This document shows, piece after piece, positions 8,075 to 17,670 of a DNA stretch of 64,000 nt. How positions within the stretch are numbered: position 1 is the stretch's first letter; every line of letters begins with the position of its first letter. Location: NCBI RefSeq assembly GCF_016428755.1, contig NZ_JAELTI010000004.1, positions 62,001-126,000 of the forward strand, in the 5' to 3' direction. This stretch comes from Allobosea sp. ASV33 (GTDB lineage: Bacteria; Pseudomonadota; Alphaproteobacteria; Rhizobiales; Beijerinckiaceae). The notes beneath the pieces are model-generated. The model was not told the origin of the DNA and did not search any database. It saw only the letters and a list, made by a program, of their open reading frames with translations. A program made the position numbers and the translations under genes.

Positions 8075-9640
8075 TCAGTTCACTTTGGCGAACCAGGGCC
8101 GGACGTATTCGTCCGGGAACTGCGGCATGTCGACATTGCTCCGCATCGCCCAGGCCAGCGGCTGCTGGTGCAGCGGGATGAAGAGGGCCTGATCCTTGGC
8201 GATCTTGAAGGCCTCGCCCATCATGGCGCGGCGCTTGCCCTCGTCGAGTTCGACCGCGGTCTTGCGGGCGAGATCGTCGAGCGCGGGGATCGCCATGCCG
8301 CCGGCATTGGAGCCGCCATAGCCGTCCTTGCGCGAGGCGAAGATGCCCGAGAGCACGCTGAAGCCGTCCATCTGCGGCAGCGTCGCCCAGCCCAGCATCC
8401 AGACGTCGAGCTCGCCCCGATCCTGGCGCGGGAAATAGGTCGCCTTGCTCTCGGTCTTCACGTCGACCTGGATGCCGGCCTTGGTCCACATGCCGGCAAT
8501 GGCGAGGCAGAGCTGCTCGTCGGCGATGTAGCGGTCATTGGTGCAGGACAGGCCAGTCTTGAAGCCGTTGGGATAGCCGGCCTCGGTCAGGAGCTTCTTC
8601 GACAGCGCCGTATCATAGGCCAGCGGCTTGTCGATATCGGCGAGGTAGCCCGGCACCGGCGGCGCGACCATCGTGCCGGTGTTGCGCGACTTGCCGCGCA
8701 TGATGCGCTTCTGGATGGCGTCGAGATCGACCGCATGCCAGAGCGCCTGGCGCACCTTGACGTCGAGCAGCGGGTTCTTCTTGCCGGGGTCGGCATAGAG
8801 CTCCGGCTTCCAGTTGAAGCCGAGGAAGATCAGCCGCAGCGACGGATCCTCTACGACCTTGAAGCCCTGCGTGCCGGTGACGCGCGCGACGTCCTGCAGC
8901 GGCACGGAGGAGATCATGTCGATCTCGCCGGAAAGCAGCGCGGCTACACGGGTCGCGTCAGACTTGATCGGGCGGAACTCGATGCGCTTGAGATTGTGCT
9001 CCGGCTTGTCCCACCAGCCTTCGTTGACCGTCATCACGGTCTTGGAATCCGGGGCGTAGCTCTCGAGCTTGAACGGCCCGGTGCCGTTGGCATGGGTCGA
9101 GGCGAAGGTGGTGACGCCGGTCGAGGTGTTGCCCGGCTTCATGGCATTGTTCTTCTCGAGCCAGGACTTGCTCATCACGAAGATGCCGGTGAGGTCGTTA
9201 AGCAGCAGCGGATAGGGGCCGCTCAGCACGATATCGACAGTCAGGTCGTCGACCTTCTCGGCCTTCACGACGGTCGCGAGATTGCCCTTGTTGCGGGAAT
9301 CCGGATCGATGGTGCGCATCACGGTGGCGACGATGTCGTCGGCGGTGAAGGGCTCGCCGTCATGGAACTTGACGCCCGGGCGCAGCTTGAAGCGCCAGCG
9401 CGTCGGCTCGACGATCTGCCAGGAGGTCGCCAGACCCGGCTCGATCTCGAGCTTGCGGTTGCGGCGCACCAGCGTGTCGTAGACCATGAGCTGGATGTTC
9501 TGCGTGAAGCTGTCGAGCTGGGCGTTCGGATCGAAGGAGACCGCGTCCCCCGGAGCCGACCAGCGCAGCGTCTGCGCACCGGCGGATTGCGTCATCAGAA
9601 TCGCAAGGGCGCCAGCAAGCGCCATCAAACCGCGTTTCAT
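8075..9640 (-). CDS. Periplasmic substrate-binding protein of the dipeptide/nickel/oligopeptide family (SBP_bac_5)
   Basis: A 521-residue protein whose cleavable signal peptide runs to about residue 24 (ILMTQSAGAQ). The start at 9640 has GAGGGG upstream and places the signal peptide at the N-terminus; an in-frame ATG at 9676 would add a polar leader. The mature part has the SBP_bac_5 motifs: LRPGVKFHDGEPFTADD near 95-111 and the NGTGPFKLESY segment. It is the first gene of the importer operon. Members of this family bind peptides, but also opines, nickel chelates, glutathione and other compounds. The amidohydrolase genes across the promoter suggest a nitrogen-containing, hydrolysable ligand. 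Confidence 0.92.
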   Translation of the reverse strand: MKRGLMALAGALAILMTQSAGAQTLRWSAPGDAVSFDPNAQLDSFTQNIQLMVYDTLVRRNRKLEIEPGLATSWQIVEPTRWRFKLRPGVKFHDGEPFTADDIVATVMRTIDPDSRNKGNLATVVKAEKVDDLTVDIVLSGPYPLLLNDLTGIFVMSKSWLEKNNAMKPGNTSTGVTTFASTHANGTGPFKLESYAPDSKTVMTVNEGWWDKPEHNLKRIEFRPIKSDATRVAALLSGEIDMISSVPLQDVARVTGTQGFKVVEDPSLRLIFLGFNWKPELYADPGKKNPLLDVKVRQALWHAVDLDAIQKRIMRGKSRNTGTMVAPPVPGYLADIDKPLAYDTALSKKLLTEAGYPNGFKTGLSCTNDRYIADEQLCLAIAGMWTKAGIQVDVKTESKATYFPRQDRGELDVWMLGWATLPQMDGFSVLSGIFASRKDGYGGSNAGGMAIPALDDLARKTAVELDEGKRRAMMGEAFKIAKDQALFIPLHQQPLAWAMRSNVDMPQFPDEYVRPWFAKVN

Positions 9641-9669
9641 CGTTGTCCCCTCACTTTTCGTGAACGCCA

Positions 9670-9704
9670 TATGCATACAGAAACAGGCAAATATTGTATA
9701 CGAT
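9670..9704. promoter_or_regulatory. Operator candidate copy 1, importer side of the divergent promoter
   Basis: The site has the form TATGCATAC (9670-9678), 17 bases, GTATACGAT (9696-9704). The right half is itself nearly palindromic around GTATAC. It lies 30 to 64 bases upstream of the binding-protein start codon. A second element with the same spacing lies at 9809-9843. The regulator is unknown; no regulator gene is adjacent. Confidence 0.5.
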
Positions 9705-9808
9705 AATTTATTGATGAGTCATCGCAAATGCGGAAACGGCTAGCGACAACCTGACCGGCATAGGCGCAGCGAGATCGACACAGAGCGGCTTGGCGAAAGA
9801 CCAGCAAG

Positions 9809-9843
9809 ATCGCATACTGAACGCGCAAGATTTTGTATGCGAT
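9809..9843. promoter_or_regulatory. Operator candidate copy 2, amidohydrolase side of the divergent promoter
   Basis: ATCGCATAC (9809-9817) and GTATGCGAT (9835-9843) form an exact 9-base inverted repeat with a 17-base spacer, the same spacing as the copy at 9670-9704, whose half-sites are close variants. It ends 30 bases before the first amidohydrolase start. Matching sites at both divergent promoters suggest one dimeric regulator controlling uptake and catabolism together. Confidence 0.55.
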
Positions 9844-9873
9844 TTTCAACGCGAACGAAGAAGGCGAAAGGCC

Positions 9874-11286
9874 ATGCCCGGTTGGTTAGCGATCGAGAAT
9901 GGAACCGTGCTCCCGATGACGCAACGGGAGATCATCGCAAACGGGCATGTCCTGATTAAGGACGATCGCATCGTCGCGGTCGGGCCCGGCCCGGCGCCGG
10001 AGCGGGAGGGGCTCACCCGCCTAGATGCGCGCGGCGGCCTGATCCTGCCGGGGCTTGTCGACGCCCATGCCCATGCCGGCCACGGCCTGACCAAGGGGCT
10101 GGGCTCGGCATCGGGCGAGTGGATGACCATCGCCGGCCGAATCTATGCCCGGGCGACCGACGCGGCCTTCTGGCATGCCGAAGCCCGGCTCTCGGCGCTG
10201 GAGCGGCTGCTCTGCGGCACGACGACCGCCGCGCTGCTGATGGGCGGCGGCCCCGACATCATGCGCACGGAAACGCCGGAGGCGGCGGAGGCCCATCTCG
10301 ACGGCGTCCGCTCGGTCGGCGTCGCCGAGGTCCTGGCCGTAGGCCCCAACAGGCCCGACGGGCCGGCGCATTACCTATCCTGGACCGGCACTGAAAGCCG
10401 CGAGATTCCCGTCTCGCCGCGCGAGCAGCTCACCGTGGCCCGCAAGCTGATCCAGGCCCATAACGGCGATGGCGGGAGCACGCTGCAGATCGCCGTCTCC
10501 CTGCCGGTATTTACCGGGACCGACCTCGCCATCGCGGGCGAGGATGCGCCGGCCGCGCTCAGCCGCGTCGCGCTGCGACTGGCCAAGGAGACGGGCGCCC
10601 TGCTGGTTCAGGACGGCCATCGCGACGGCAGCATGGCCGCCGCCGCCGCGACCGTGGGGCTCGGCCCCCGCCACGCGGTCTTCGCCCATTCGATCGACCT
10701 GACCGAAGCCGATCGCGCGGCGCTGCGGGCCTCAGGCGCGGCCATCGCTCATAATCCCAGCGCGCTCATGTCGGTGTTCGGCCGTTGCCCGGCGCCGGAG
10801 CTTGCGGCGGAGGGCGTCACGGTCGCGATCGGCTCGGACGCCCCGGCGCCGGACCGGCCCTTCGATCTGTTCCGCTGCATGTTCCACATGCACCGCTATC
10901 ACGCGACGCATTTCCACGACGATTCGGTGCTCCCGCCCTGGCAGGTGCTGGAAATGGCGACGATCGAGGGCGCGAAGGCCCTGAATCTCGTCGACCAGAT
11001 CGGCTCGCTCGAACCGGGCAAGCGCGCGGACGTGATCGTCGTCGACTGGGCGAAGCCGCATCTGTGGCCGCCCATCGAGCCTGTCCAGCGCCTGACCCGC
11101 TTCGCCAACGGCGCCGATGTCGCCAGCGTCGTCGTCGCCGGGCGGGTGCTGATGCAGGACCGCCGCGTCCTAAGCGTCGACCCCGCCGCCGTGCTGCGGG
11201 AAGCGGCCGGCGCCTATGCGACGATGGTCGCGCGCGCCGGTCTCAGCGAGCGCTTCCCCCTGCTCAGCGAAGGCCTGCCGCAATGA
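9874..11286 (+). CDS. Metal-dependent amidohydrolase, TrzA/AtzA/cytosine-deaminase-like
   Basis: A 470-residue amidohydrolase: a small beta-sandwich at both ends and a TIM barrel with metal-binding residues H65 and H67 (DAHAHAGH), probable ligands H249 and H272 (FAHSIDL), and D322 (IGSDAPAPD). Enzymes of this subgroup deaminate or dechlorinate N-heterocycles such as guanine, 8-oxoguanine, S-adenosylhomocysteine and triazines. The usual HxxE at the third ligand is replaced by a QDGHRDG context, so the substrate may be unusual. The ATG at 9874 starts the conserved N-terminal sandwich. The gene overlaps the next amidohydrolase by four bases (ATGA). Confidence 0.85.
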   Translation: MPGWLAIENGTVLPMTQREIIANGHVLIKDDRIVAVGPGPAPEREGLTRLDARGGLILPGLVDAHAHAGHGLTKGLGSASGEWMTIAGRIYARATDAAFWHAEARLSALERLLCGTTTAALLMGGGPDIMRTETPEAAEAHLDGVRSVGVAEVLAVGPNRPDGPAHYLSWTGTESREIPVSPREQLTVARKLIQAHNGDGGSTLQIAVSLPVFTGTDLAIAGEDAPAALSRVALRLAKETGALLVQDGHRDGSMAAAAATVGLGPRHAVFAHSIDLTEADRAALRASGAAIAHNPSALMSVFGRCPAPELAAEGVTVAIGSDAPAPDRPFDLFRCMFHMHRYHATHFHDDSVLPPWQVLEMATIEGAKALNLVDQIGSLEPGKRADVIVVDWAKPHLWPPIEPVQRLTRFANGADVASVVVAGRVLMQDRRVLSVDPAAVLREAAGAYATMVARAGLSERFPLLSEGLPQ

Positions 11287-12476
11287 CTGCCCTACTCCTC
11301 AAGAATGTGCGCCCGATGGGCGTCGATGCGACCGATATCCTGATCCTCGACGGACGTTTCGCCGATGCCGGCGAATCCATCCCGGCCGGCATCGAGACGA
11401 TCGATGGCGACGGCGCGCTGATGCTGCCCGGTCTCGTCGAGGCCCATACCCATCTCGACAAGAACCTGATCGGCATGCCGTGGTGGCGCAACCAGAACGG
11501 GCCGCACCGCAGCGATCGCATCGAGACGGATCGGCGCGAGAAGAAGCGCCTCGGCATCGACCCCGCCCGCCAATCGGCGCGCCAGGCCGTGCAAACGCTG
11601 GCACTCGGCGTCACAGCGATCCGCAGCCATGTCGATGTCGACACCGAGATCGGCACCGCCAGCATCGCCGGCGTCATGGCGACCCGCGAGGCCTATCGCG
11701 ACATGGTCGACATCCAGATCGTCGCCTTCCCGCAGAGCGGCATGCTGATCCGGGAAGGCACCGTCGCACTGATGGAGGAAGCCCTGCGGATGGGCGCCGA
11801 CATCGTCGGCGGACTCGACCCGGCCGAGATCGATCGCGATCCGGTCCGCCATCTCGACGTGATCTTCGGCATGGCCGATCGCTTCGGCAAGCCGGTCGAC
11901 ATCCACCTGCATGAACTCGGCGAGCTCGGCGCCTTTTCGATGGAGCTGATCATCGAGCGCACGCGCGCGCTCGGCCTGCAAGGGCGCGTCCTGATCAGCC
12001 ATGCCTACTGCCTCGGCATGATCGAGCCGGCCCGGCACGACTCGCTCGCCGCCGGCCTCGCCGAAGCCGGCATCGCGGTTATGACGGCTGGCCCCGCCGG
12101 GTTCCCGGCACCGCGGATCAAGCGGCTGCACGAGCTCGGCGTTCTCGTCTGCGGCGGCTGCGACGGCCCGCGCGGCACCTGGAGCCCCTATGGGCGGGGC
12201 GACATGCTGGAGCGCGCCGCGCTGATCGGCCAGCGCAACGGCTTTTCCCGCGACGAGGATCTGGAATTCGCGCTCGAAGCCTGCACCACGCTCGGTGCGA
12301 GGGCGCTCGGCCTGCCGGATTACGGCCTCGGTTCCGGCTGCAAGGCTGATCTCGTGCTGGTCGATGCCGAGACGGCCGCCGAGGCAGTCGCGGACGTGCC
12401 GATACGTCGGCTCGTGGTCAAAAGCGGCCGGGTCGTCGCCCGCGATGGCGCCCCCGTCGGCGTCTCGGCGCCATGA
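11283..12476 (+). CDS. Amidohydrolase of the cytosine deaminase (CodA) subgroup
   Basis: A 397-residue protein with the CodA-like metal motif EAHTHLDK (H55, H57, K60), HVDVD near 116-120, the HxxE catalytic pair H208/E211 in DIHLHELGE, H240 in LISHAYC, and the aspartate in GGCDGPRG. Relatives hydrolyse cytosine, isocytosine, N-isopropylammelide and related rings. It is translationally coupled to the preceding amidohydrolase by a four-base overlap. With the divergent importer it probably forms a two-step degradation route for an imported nitrogen compound. The substrate cannot be named from the sequence. Confidence 0.85.
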   Translation: MTALLLKNVRPMGVDATDILILDGRFADAGESIPAGIETIDGDGALMLPGLVEAHTHLDKNLIGMPWWRNQNGPHRSDRIETDRREKKRLGIDPARQSARQAVQTLALGVTAIRSHVDVDTEIGTASIAGVMATREAYRDMVDIQIVAFPQSGMLIREGTVALMEEALRMGADIVGGLDPAEIDRDPVRHLDVIFGMADRFGKPVDIHLHELGELGAFSMELIIERTRALGLQGRVLISHAYCLGMIEPARHDSLAAGLAEAGIAVMTAGPAGFPAPRIKRLHELGVLVCGGCDGPRGTWSPYGRGDMLERAALIGQRNGFSRDEDLEFALEACTTLGARALGLPDYGLGSGCKADLVLVDAETAAEAVADVPIRRLVVKSGRVVARDGAPVGVSAP

Positions 12477-12605
12477 CCGAATCTGGCTGAGAGGACGAAG
12501 CTGCCCCGAACGGTATGGCCCGCTGCCGACGTTCATGCCGCAGGCGGAGCGATTCGTGCTCAGGACATTCTTGGAAGCAAGGCTGCAGCAGGCTGCACAT
12601 GAAAC

Positions 12606-12681
12606 TGGTGCCGCTTGAGGGATTCGAACCCCCGACCCCCTCATTACGAATGAGGTGCTCTACCAGCTGAGCTAAAGCGGC
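12606..12681 (-). tRNA. tRNA-Thr, anticodon CGT
   Basis: On the minus strand the 76-base gene starts GCCGCTTTAGCTCAG and ends with an encoded CCA (12606-12608). The acceptor stem GCCGCTT pairs with AAGCGGC, and the T arm carries GGTTCGAATCC. The anticodon stem CCTCA/TGAGG encloses the loop TTCGTAA, giving anticodon CGT for threonine codon ACG. There is no integrase or duplicated 3' end nearby. Confidence 0.97.
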
Positions 12682-12774
12682 AACGGGTGGCGCTGTACCA
12701 GCAGGCGGTGGGCTTGGCAAGCCAAACTCGACGCCATGCACAGCGCCTCCAGGGCGGCTTGGCCCGCCAGTCCG

Positions 12775-13722
12775 TCAATCCTTGCGCAGCTTCTCCGTCT
12801 CCGGCTTCTCCTGGCCGAGCGCGACGATGCCGCGGCGGATGGCGCGGGTGCGGGTGAAGTGCTTGTGCAACGTCTCGCCATCGCCGTAGCGGATGGCGCG
12901 GGTGAGGAGGGCGAGGTCCTCGTTGAAGCGGCCGAGCATTTCCAGCACCGCTTCCTTGTTGTGCAGGAAGACGTCGCGCCACATCGTGGGGTCGGAAGCC
13001 GCGATGCGGGTGAAGTCGCGGAAGCCGCCGGCGGAGAACTTGATCACCTCGGACTGCGTCACCGCCTCCAGATCCTCGGCCGTGCCGACGATGTTGTAGG
13101 CGATGAGATGCGGCAGGTGGCTGGTGACGGCGAGCACGAGGTCATGGTGCTGAGCGCTCATCACCTCGACCAGCGCACCCATCCCCTCCCAGAACTGGCG
13201 CGTCCTGGCGATGGCCGCCGCGTCGGTCCCTTCCGGCGGGGTCAGGATGCACCAGCGGTTGAGGAAGAGGCTCGGAAAGCCGGCATCGGGGCCGGAATTC
13301 TCGGTGCCCGCGACCGGATGGGCCGGCACGAAGGCGACACCCTCGGGCAGATGCGGCAGGACGGCGTCGACGACCGAGCCCTTGACCGAGCCGACATCGG
13401 AGACGATCGCGCCCGGCTTCAGCTCCGGCGCGATCTCGGCAGCGACCGGCCCGCAGGCACCGACCGGAACGCAGAGGATGATATGATCGGCGTCGCGAGC
13501 CGCCTCCGCTGCCGTATCCGTGACCGTGTCCCCGAGACCCAGCTCTCGCGCCCGCTTGCGGACGGGTTCGTCCCGGTCGGCCAGCACGATCGTGCCGGCG
13601 AGGTTCAGCTCCTTCGCCGCGCGCGCGATCGAGGAGCCGATCAGCCCGATTCCGATGATGGCGAGGCGGCCGAAGACCGGTGCGGGCCGGCGCGGCGCGA
13701 AGCTTTCCGCCATCTCGCTCAT
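12775..13722 (-). CDS. tyrC: Prephenate/arogenate dehydrogenase
   Basis: A 315-residue NAD(P)-dependent dehydrogenase of tyrosine synthesis, oxidatively decarboxylating prephenate (or arogenate). The dinucleotide-binding loop is [14 protein letters not shown] (about 22-35), the substrate region includes [10 protein letters not shown] and [12 protein letters not shown], and the helical C-terminal dimerisation domain carries [13 protein letters not shown]. Its ATG overlaps the hisC stop by four bases (ATGA), so the two aromatic/histidine family genes are coupled, as is common in Hyphomicrobiales. Whether arogenate or prephenate is preferred is not visible. The 5' part of the open frame upstream of 13722 is only shadow sequence within hisC. 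Confidence 0.92.
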   Translation of the reverse strand: MSEMAESFAPRRPAPVFGRLAIIGIGLIGSSIARAAKELNLAGTIVLADRDEPVRKRARELGLGDTVTDTAAEAARDADHIILCVPVGACGPVAAEIAPELKPGAIVSDVGSVKGSVVDAVLPHLPEGVAFVPAHPVAGTENSGPDAGFPSLFLNRWCILTPPEGTDAAAIARTRQFWEGMGALVEVMSAQHHDLVLAVTSHLPHLIAYNIVGTAEDLEAVTQSEVIKFSAGGFRDFTRIAASDPTMWRDVFLHNKEAVLEMLGRFNEDLALLTRAIRYGDGETLHKHFTRTRAIRRGIVALGQEKPETEKLRKD

Positions 13723-14813
13723 GCCTTGAGGAAATCGGCGAGCGCCGCGACGACGAGGCGGTTCGCCTCTTCGCTGCCGATGGTCATGCGCAGCGCGTCC
13801 GGCAGCCCGTAGCCGCCGACGGCGCGCAGGATGAGGCCACGCTGGGTCAGGAAGGCATCGGCGTCCTTCGCGGTCTTGCCGGGCGTCCTGGTGAAATGGA
13901 TCAGCACGAAATTGCCGACCGAGGGCGTGACGGTCAGGCCGAGCTGCTCCAGCTCCGCCGTCGTCCATGCCAACCACTTCTCGTTGTGCTCAAGCGCGGC
14001 AGCAACGTGCGCCTCGTCGGCGACGGCCGCGGCGCCGGCTTCGATCGCGGCGCCGTTGACGTTGAAGGGGCCGCGGATACGTTCGAGCGCATCGATGATA
14101 TGAGCCGGCGCATACATCCAGCCGATGCGCAGATTGGCAAGGCCGTAGATCTTCGAGAAGGTGCGGGTCATCACCACATTCTCGCTCTCGGCGACGAGCT
14201 CGATGCCGGAGGCGTAGTCGTTACGGCGGACATATTCCGCGTAAGCCGCGTCGAGCACGAGCAGGACATGCGGAGGCAGGCCGGCCTGGAGGCGCTTGAC
14301 CTCGTCGAAGGGCAGATAGGTGCCGGTCGGGTTGTTGGGGTTGGCGAGGAAGACGATCTTCGTCTTCGGCGTCACCGCGGCCAGGATGCCGTCGACATCG
14401 GCCGTGTAGTTCTTCTCGGGCACGACGACCGGCTTGCCCCCCATGGCAAGGATGGCGATGCGGTAAACCAGGAAGCCGTACTGGCTGTAGATGCCCTCGT
14501 CGCCCGCGCCGAGATAGGCCTTGGTGACGAGCTCCAGCAGCTCATCCGAGCCGTTGCCGCAGATGATCCGCGCCGGGTCGAGACCGTAGCGGCCGGCGAT
14601 CGCCTGCTTGAGCTTGGCCGACGTGCCGTCGGGATAGAGCTCCAGCTTGGCGGCGAGGCCCTCGAAGGCTGCGATCGCCTTCGGGCTCGGCCCGAGCGGG
14701 GTTTCGTTGGAGGAGAGCTTGTGCAGCTTCACGCCGGCGGGCGCGGCGGATTTGCCGGGAACATAGGCCTCGATATCGAGGACGCCGGGACGCGGGATGG
14801 GACGGGTCGCCAT
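13719..14813 (-). CDS. hisC: Histidinol-phosphate / aromatic aminotransferase
   Basis: A 364-residue fold-type I PLP aminotransferase with the HisC signatures [15 protein letters not shown] (33-47), ANPNNPTGT (158-166, N161), DAAYAEY (188-194) and the PLP lysine K221 in [16 protein letters not shown]. HisC converts imidazole acetol phosphate to histidinol phosphate. Copies next to tyrC and metX, like this one, often also transaminate aromatic amino acids. It is followed by tyrC with a four-base overlap and preceded by the chorismate mutase gene 38 bases upstream, so the three genes likely form an aromatic amino acid operon. Confidence 0.92.
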   Translation of the reverse strand: MATRPIPRPGVLDIEAYVPGKSAAPAGVKLHKLSSNETPLGPSPKAIAAFEGLAAKLELYPDGTSAKLKQAIAGRYGLDPARIICGNGSDELLELVTKAYLGAGDEGIYSQYGFLVYRIAILAMGGKPVVVPEKNYTADVDGILAAVTPKTKIVFLANPNNPTGTYLPFDEVKRLQAGLPPHVLLVLDAAYAEYVRRNDYASGIELVAESENVVMTRTFSKIYGLANLRIGWMYAPAHIIDALERIRGPFNVNGAAIEAGAAAVADEAHVAAALEHNEKWLAWTTAELEQLGLTVTPSVGNFVLIHFTRTPGKTAKDADAFLTQRGLILRAVGGYGLPDALRMTIGSEEANRLVVAALADFLKA

Positions 14814-14851
14814 GACGATTGACCTTGCAGCAGGGAACGATGCGAGCCCGT

Positions 14852-15685
14852 TCAGCGGGCGGATTTGACGGAGAAGCGGGCGGCGTGGCTGCCGATCTCG
14901 GCGAAGTCGCTCAAGCCCGCCGGCACGAGCGCTTGCCGGATCGAGGCCTGATCGACCTCGCCGGAAGCCGCGACCAGCAGCGAGAGATGCGAGCCGTCGG
15001 CGGCCGAGGCGGAGACCTCGGCCAGATGCTCGGCGAGGCCATGACGCAAGCTTTCAGACCAGCGCTCGACCCGGGCGGCGTAGAGCACGATCTCGCGCAC
15101 CGCGGCATCCGCCAGCGGCTTGGCGATGCAGTAGACCGGCGTTCCCGCAGGATGGTTCGGGCGCTCGACGAAAGGCAGCCGCGCGATGATCTTCGGCGCG
15201 TCGGCTCCGATCAGGTCGCGCCACCAGATGCCGGCGCTGGCGCCCTGGTCCATGCGGAAGATGCCGAGATCGCCGGCCGATTCCGCGACCGCGCGGATGA
15301 CGGCGCGGGCGTCCTCATGCGGCACGAAGGGGACGGTGAAGCCGAAATGGAACCGGGCGGAATCGCGCATCGCCGGGTCACCGCCGGAGACGTCCGCATG
15401 GACGGAATAATTCGCCTGCACATAGGTGAAGGTGGCGATGATGATGCGCCAGACGCTCTCGACCGTGTCGAGAGGCAGCAGGCCCTTATGGCTCAGCGCG
15501 AGGCGCTTCATGATGTCGGCCTCGCGGCCGGGGCGGAAGGCGGAGCCGGATGCCTGCGTCTTCTTGATCGAGATCAGCGTCTCGATGACCTGCGAGCGCT
15601 CCATCAGCAGCGCATGCATCGCGCTGTCGATGCGGTCGATTTCACCGCGGAGATCGGCAAGGGTGGTCGGGGCGGCTTCGGTCAT
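14852..15685 (-). CDS. Chorismate mutase (AroQ domain with C-terminal extension)
   Basis: A 277-residue protein. The first ~95 residues are an AroQ-type helical domain ([21 protein letters not shown], then [22 protein letters not shown]), which rearranges chorismate to prephenate. The remaining ~180 residues form a conserved C-terminal region found in rhizobial homologues, without a function I can assign. The ATG at 15685 is preferred because GGAAAG precedes it and the AroQ helix begins directly; the open frame continues upstream into the metX gene on the other strand. It precedes hisC and tyrC, so the operon makes prephenate and then processes it. Confidence 0.88.
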   Translation of the reverse strand: MTEAAPTTLADLRGEIDRIDSAMHALLMERSQVIETLISIKKTQASGSAFRPGREADIMKRLALSHKGLLPLDTVESVWRIIIATFTYVQANYSVHADVSGGDPAMRDSARFHFGFTVPFVPHEDARAVIRAVAESAGDLGIFRMDQGASAGIWWRDLIGADAPKIIARLPFVERPNHPAGTPVYCIAKPLADAAVREIVLYAARVERWSESLRHGLAEHLAEVSASAADGSHLSLLVAASGEVDQASIRQALVPAGLSDFAEIGSHAARFSVKSAR

Positions 15686-15854
15686 GGCAACGCGCTTTCC
15701 GGCAAGGCCACGCTCCTTAGCGCTCCCGCCGCGCCTTGGCAAAGCCGGCTGCGCAGTCCCGCGTTGACAGCGACGCCTCGACGCGGCATCGCTAGAGTTC
15801 GATTTTCCGAACGCCTGGACCGGCAAGACAAATCCTACTGCCGAAGCTGACGAC

Positions 15855-17024
15855 ATGAGCGATCTCTCCCCCAGCCTGGCCGATCCGCAGAAGGAGGCCA
15901 ACGAGCCCTCCAGCCCGGTCGCGCGCTTTGGGCCCGATACGCCCTTGCTGATGGATTGCGGCGTGGTGCTCGACCACTGGCAGATCGCCTACCAGACCTA
16001 TGGCACTTTAAACGCCGAGAAATCGAACGCGATCCTGGTTTGCCACGCCCTGACCGGCGACCAATATGTCGCGAGCCGCAACCCGATCACCGGCAAGGGC
16101 GGCTGGTGGACCGCGATGATCGGGCCGGGCAAGCCTGTCGATACAGACCGCTTCTTCGTGATCTGCGCCAATGTGATCGGCGGCTGCACCGGCACGACCG
16201 GCCCGGCCTCGACCAACCCGGCCACGGGCAAGCCCTGGGGCCTGTCCTTCCCGGTCGTCACCATCCGCGACATGGTGCGGGCGCAGGCCGCGCTGGTCGA
16301 CTCCCTGGGCATCAAGACGCTGTTCTGCGTCGCCGGCGGTTCGATGGGCGGCATGCAGGTGCTGCAATGGGCGGCGAGCTATCCGAACCGCGTCTTTTCG
16401 GCGCTGCCGCTGGCGACGGGAGCTAAGCACTCGGCGCAGAACATCGCCTTCCACGAGGTCGGCCGGCAGGCGGTGATGGCTGATCCGGAATGGCGGCGCG
16501 GACGCTATCTCGAGGAGGGCACGCGCCCGGCCAAAGGGCTGTCGGTCGCGCGGATGGGCGCGCATATCACCTATCTCTCGGAGCAGGCGCTGCACCGCAA
16601 GTTCGGCCGCAAATTGCAGGACCGGGAGGCGCCGACCTTCTCATTCGATGCGGACTTCCAGGTCGAAAGCTATCTGCGCCATCAAGGGCTGAGCTTCGTC
16701 GAGCGCTTCGACGCCAATTCGTATCTCTACGTGACGCGGGCGATGGATTATTTCGACCTCGCCGCCGATCATGACGGCGTGCTGGCGCGAGCCTTCGCAG
16801 GCACGAAGACGCGCTTCTGCGTGGCGTCCTTCACCTCGGACTGGCTGTTCCCGACCACCGACTCGCGCGCGATCGTGCATGCGCTGAACGCGGCAGGCGC
16901 CTCTGTCTCCTTCGTCGAGTTGGAGAGCGACAAGGGCCACGACGCCTTCCTGCTGGAAGAGCCCAATCTCTTCGCCACGACGCGCGGCTTCATCGGCGCG
17001 GCGGCACGGGCACGGGGGCTCTAG
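15855..17024 (+). CDS. metX: Homoserine O-acyltransferase (acetyltransferase)
   Basis: A 389-residue alpha/beta hydrolase-fold enzyme acylating homoserine, the committed step of methionine synthesis. The nucleophile is S163 in [10 protein letters not shown]; the remaining triad residues are D329 (FTSDWLFPT) and H362 (DKGHDAFL). The [12 protein letters not shown] segment is typical of MetX. Acetyl- versus succinyl-CoA use cannot be settled by eye. It is divergent from the chorismate mutase gene, and metW follows after three bases. I see no SAM-II-like riboswitch in the leader. Confidence 0.95.
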   Translation: MSDLSPSLADPQKEANEPSSPVARFGPDTPLLMDCGVVLDHWQIAYQTYGTLNAEKSNAILVCHALTGDQYVASRNPITGKGGWWTAMIGPGKPVDTDRFFVICANVIGGCTGTTGPASTNPATGKPWGLSFPVVTIRDMVRAQAALVDSLGIKTLFCVAGGSMGGMQVLQWAASYPNRVFSALPLATGAKHSAQNIAFHEVGRQAVMADPEWRRGRYLEEGTRPAKGLSVARMGAHITYLSEQALHRKFGRKLQDREAPTFSFDADFQVESYLRHQGLSFVERFDANSYLYVTRAMDYFDLAADHDGVLARAFAGTKTRFCVASFTSDWLFPTTDSRAIVHALNAAGASVSFVELESDKGHDAFLLEEPNLFATTRGFIGAAARARGL

Positions 17025-17027
17025 GCC

Positions 17028-17651
17028 ATGACCCTCCCGGACAACCAGACCAACCGCATCGACCTCAAGCTCGTCGCCGAGATGGTGCAGCCCGGCACGC
17101 GCGTGCTCGATGTCGGTTGCGGCGACGGCGCCCTGCTCGCGCTGCTGGCGGAGAGCCGCCAGGTCGATGCGCGCGGCATCGAATTGTCGCGCGAGGGCGT
17201 GGCCGATTGCGTCGCGCGCGGGCTCTCGGTGATCCAGGGCGACGCCGATACCGATCTCGCCGACTATCCGGACGACAGCTTCGACTACGTGATCCTCTCC
17301 CAGACGATCCAGGCGACGCGCAACCCCCGGCTCGTGCTGGAGCAGATGCTGCGCATCGGCCGGCACGCCATCGTCTCCTTCCCGAATTTCGGGCATTGGC
17401 GGATGCGCAGCCAGGTGTTCTTCCAGGGGCGGATGCCGGTGACGGATTCCCTGCCCTATGCCTGGTGGGACACGCCCAACATCCATTTCTGCACGATCCG
17501 CGACTTCGTGGCGCTCTGCGACCAGATCGGCGCCAAGAAGGAGCGCGCGGTCGCGCTCGACGCCGCAGGCGGCAAGGTCGGCGTCAAAGCGCCGTGGTGG
17601 TTCTGGAACCTGTTCGGTGCGCAGGCGGTGTTTCTGTTGAAGCGGGGGTGA
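17028..17651 (+). CDS. metW: Methionine biosynthesis protein MetW, SAM-methyltransferase fold
   Basis: A 207-residue protein with the class I methyltransferase motif VLDVGCGDGALLALL (about 25-39) and the MetW-specific stretches SFPNFGHWRMR and YAWWDTPNIHFCTIRDF. MetW is the usual partner of MetX in alpha- and betaproteobacteria; MetX often needs MetW for activity, and no methyl acceptor is established. The start follows the metX stop by three bases, so the two are co-translated. The stop codon overlaps a strong inverted repeat. Confidence 0.93.
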   Translation: MTLPDNQTNRIDLKLVAEMVQPGTRVLDVGCGDGALLALLAESRQVDARGIELSREGVADCVARGLSVIQGDADTDLADYPDDSFDYVILSQTIQATRNPRLVLEQMLRIGRHAIVSFPNFGHWRMRSQVFFQGRMPVTDSLPYAWWDTPNIHFCTIRDFVALCDQIGAKKERAVALDAAGGKVGVKAPWWFWNLFGAQAVFLLKRG

Positions 17652-17670
17652 CGGGCGCGTCGCGCCCGTC
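17650..17670 (+). terminator. Hairpin at the end of metW
   Basis: GACGGGCGCG (17650-17659) and CGCGCCCGTC (17661-17670) are exact reverse complements around a single base, and the hairpin overlaps the metW stop codon. No T-run follows, so it may stabilise the transcript end rather than act as an intrinsic terminator. Confidence 0.4.

Noticed and set aside
7466-9706. Long open frame opposite the ABC permease and binding-protein genes
   Set aside because: Its translation is Arg/Asp/Gly/Gln-rich low complexity typical of antisense frames in GC-rich DNA; the opposite strand holds clear conserved proteins.
12606-12681. tRNA-Thr as an integration site for a genomic island
   Set aside because: No integrase, no duplicated tRNA end and no compositional shift on either side.
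15686-15854. SAM-II-type riboswitch in the metX leader
   Set aside because: Expected for alphaproteobacterial metX, but the leader lacks the conserved pseudoknot segments of that motif.
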